Shown: positions 4,537 through 5,581 of the stretch, in pieces
Position numbering within the stretch: the first letter of the stretch is position 1
How the letters are laid out: every line of letters begins with the position of its first letter
NCBI GenBank assembly: GCA_019244985.1
Contig: JAFASB010000099.1
Location: 1 to 5,581 of the forward strand
Length of the DNA stretch: 5,581 nt
DNA from: Acidimicrobiia bacterium
Lineage (GTDB): Bacteria; Actinomycetota; Acidimicrobiia; Acidimicrobiales; AC-14
Direction: 5' to 3'
The notes under the pieces: generated by a model
Database searches by the model: none
Seen by the model: the letters and a program-made list of their open reading frames with translations, nothing else
What the model was told of the DNA's origin: nothing
Position numbers and translations under genes: made by a program

Positions 4537-5581
4537 CTACTCATCGAGTCTCAGCGCGGAGATGAAGGCTTCCTGGGGCACCTCGACGCGGCCGATGTTC
4601 TTCATGCGGCGCTTGCCTTCCTTCTGCCGCTCGAGCAGCTTGCGCTTGCGCGAGACGTCGCCGCCGTAGCACTTGGCGAGGACGTCCTTGCGCTTGGCCT
4701 TGACGGTCTCGCGGGCGATGATCCGTCCACCGATGGCGGCCTGGATCGGCACGTCGAACATCTGACGGGGGATGAGCTCGCGCAGCCGCGCCGTCATCTT
4801 GCGGCCGTAGTTGGCCGCCTCGTCCCGGTGCACGATCGAGCTGAAGGCGTCCACCGGCACGCTGTTCAGCAAGACGTCGACCTTCACAAGGTCCGCCTTG
4901 GCGTAGCCGGCGGGCTCGTAGTCGAGCGACGCGTAACCGCGCGTGCGCCCCTTGAGCTGGTCGAAGAAGTCGACGACGACCTCGGCCAGCGGGATTCGGT
5001 ACACGAGCTCGAGGCGGTCTTCGGACAGGTACTCCATCTTCTCCATCTCGCCCCGCCGGGACTGGCAGAGATCCATCACCGTGCCCGTGTACTCGGACGG
5101 CAGGAGGATCGTGACCGTGAAGAACGGCTCCTCGATCTCGGCCAGCTCGTTGGGCGGCGGCATCTCGGAAGGGTTGTCGACCTCCTGCACCTCCCCGTTG
5201 GTGCGATGGGCGAGGTACTCCACGCTCGGCGCGGTGGCGATCAGCGAGAGGTTGAACTCGCGCTCGAGGCGCTCGCGCACGATCTCCATGTGCAGCAGAC
5301 CGAGGAAGCCGCACCGGAACCCGAATCCGAGCGCGCCCGACGTCTCCGGTTCGTAGGTGAACGATGCGTCGTTGAGGCGCAGCTTCTCGAGCGCGTCGCG
5401 CAGCTCGGCGAAGTCGTCACCCTCGACCGGATACAGCCCGCAGAACACCATCGGCTTGGGATCGCGGTACCCGGTCAGAGGATGGTCCGCCCTACGGCCG
5501 GCCTCGGTCACCGTCTCGCCGGAGCGGGCCTCGGCGACGTCCTTGATGCCGGCGATGAGATAACCGACCTCGCCCGGCCCC
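4537..5581 (-). CDS. lepA: LepA / elongation factor 4 (C-terminal part, truncated by window edge)
   Basis: The visible 347 residues are the C-terminal part of a translational GTPase of about 600 residues; the G domain lies beyond the window. The fragment starts in domain II (PGEVGYLIAGIKDVAEARSG, about 2-21). Domain III follows (DPKPMVFCGLYPVEGDDF near 40-57, FGFRCGFLGLLHMEIVRERL near 86-105). Next comes the EF-G-like domain V (EPFFTVTILLPSEYTGTVMD near 151-170, FFDQLKGRTRGYASLDYE near 205-222). Last is the LepA-specific C-terminal domain with its basic segment (KAKRKDVLAKCYGGDVSRKR near 294-313, MKNIGRVEVPQEAFISAL near 326-343). That final domain separates LepA from EF-G and TypA. EF4 is a ribosome-associated GTPase linked to 30S assembly and elongation under stress. 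The stop is TAG at 4539-4537; no terminator hairpin follows, so read-through into the STAS gene is possible. Confidence 0.97.
   Translation of the reverse strand, partial: GPGEVGYLIAGIKDVAEARSGETVTEAGRRADHPLTGYRDPKPMVFCGLYPVEGDDFAELRDALEKLRLNDASFTYEPETSGALGFGFRCGFLGLLHMEIVRERLEREFNLSLIATAPSVEYLAHRTNGEVQEVDNPSEMPPPNELAEIEEPFFTVTILLPSEYTGTVMDLCQSRRGEMEKMEYLSEDRLELVYRIPLAEVVVDFFDQLKGRTRGYASLDYEPAGYAKADLVKVDVLLNSVPVDAFSSIVHRDEAANYGRKMTARLRELIPRQMFDVPIQAAIGGRIIARETVKAKRKDVLAKCYGGDVSRKRKLLERQKEGKRRMKNIGRVEVPQEAFISALRLDE

Noticed and set aside
4152..4669. Plus-strand open frames opposite the STAS gene and the lepA end
   Set aside because: They are Arg/Ser/Thr-rich shadow sequences with no domain; one begins inside the CIRCE element.

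Overview
The window is a high-GC stretch in which every convincing gene lies on the minus strand, so transcription runs from the high to the low coordinates. It suggests an actinobacterium. The reasons are strong G/C bias at third codon positions, frequent GTG starts, a DnaJ encoded next to HrcA (the DnaJ2 arrangement), and a full-length BldD-type regulator. Placement near Acidimicrobiia is a guess from the style of the BldD and HrcA proteins and was not tested.

Layout in transcription order: the C-terminal part of lepA (4537-5581, cut by the window edge); a small STAS-domain anti-sigma factor antagonist (4184-4474, start uncertain); a CIRCE operator with an embedded -10 box (4141-4169); hrcA (3121-4131); dnaJ (1985-3115, 5 bp after hrcA); rsmE (1275-1976, 8 bp after dnaJ); a 111-bp intergenic region with a good sigma70-type promoter and several overlapping dyads; a BldD-like regulator (654-1163); and the N-terminal part of hemW (1-625, cut by the window edge). 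No stretch longer than about 110 bp lacks a gene. No tRNA, rRNA, CRISPR or mobile element was seen.

The core hrcA-dnaJ-rsmE is a classic heat-shock operon. HrcA should bind CIRCE in front of its own gene and repress the operon until stress titrates its activity. DnaJ is the Hsp70 co-chaperone, and RsmE methylates 16S rRNA. LepA and HemW are frequent neighbours of this operon in many bacteria. Here hemW has moved to the far side, behind a bldD-like gene, and a STAS gene sits between lepA and hrcA.

Most of the window is ordinary housekeeping DNA and I do not see a wholly new system. Three points merit a closer look. First, the BldD-like protein keeps the RxD-X8-RxxD cyclic-di-GMP signature, and its own promoter region carries two near-matches to the Streptomyces BldD box, 21 bp apart. 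Second, the STAS gene lacks a canonical start codon for its first beta strand, although that strand is visibly encoded. Third, the CIRCE element has a -10 box in its spacer.
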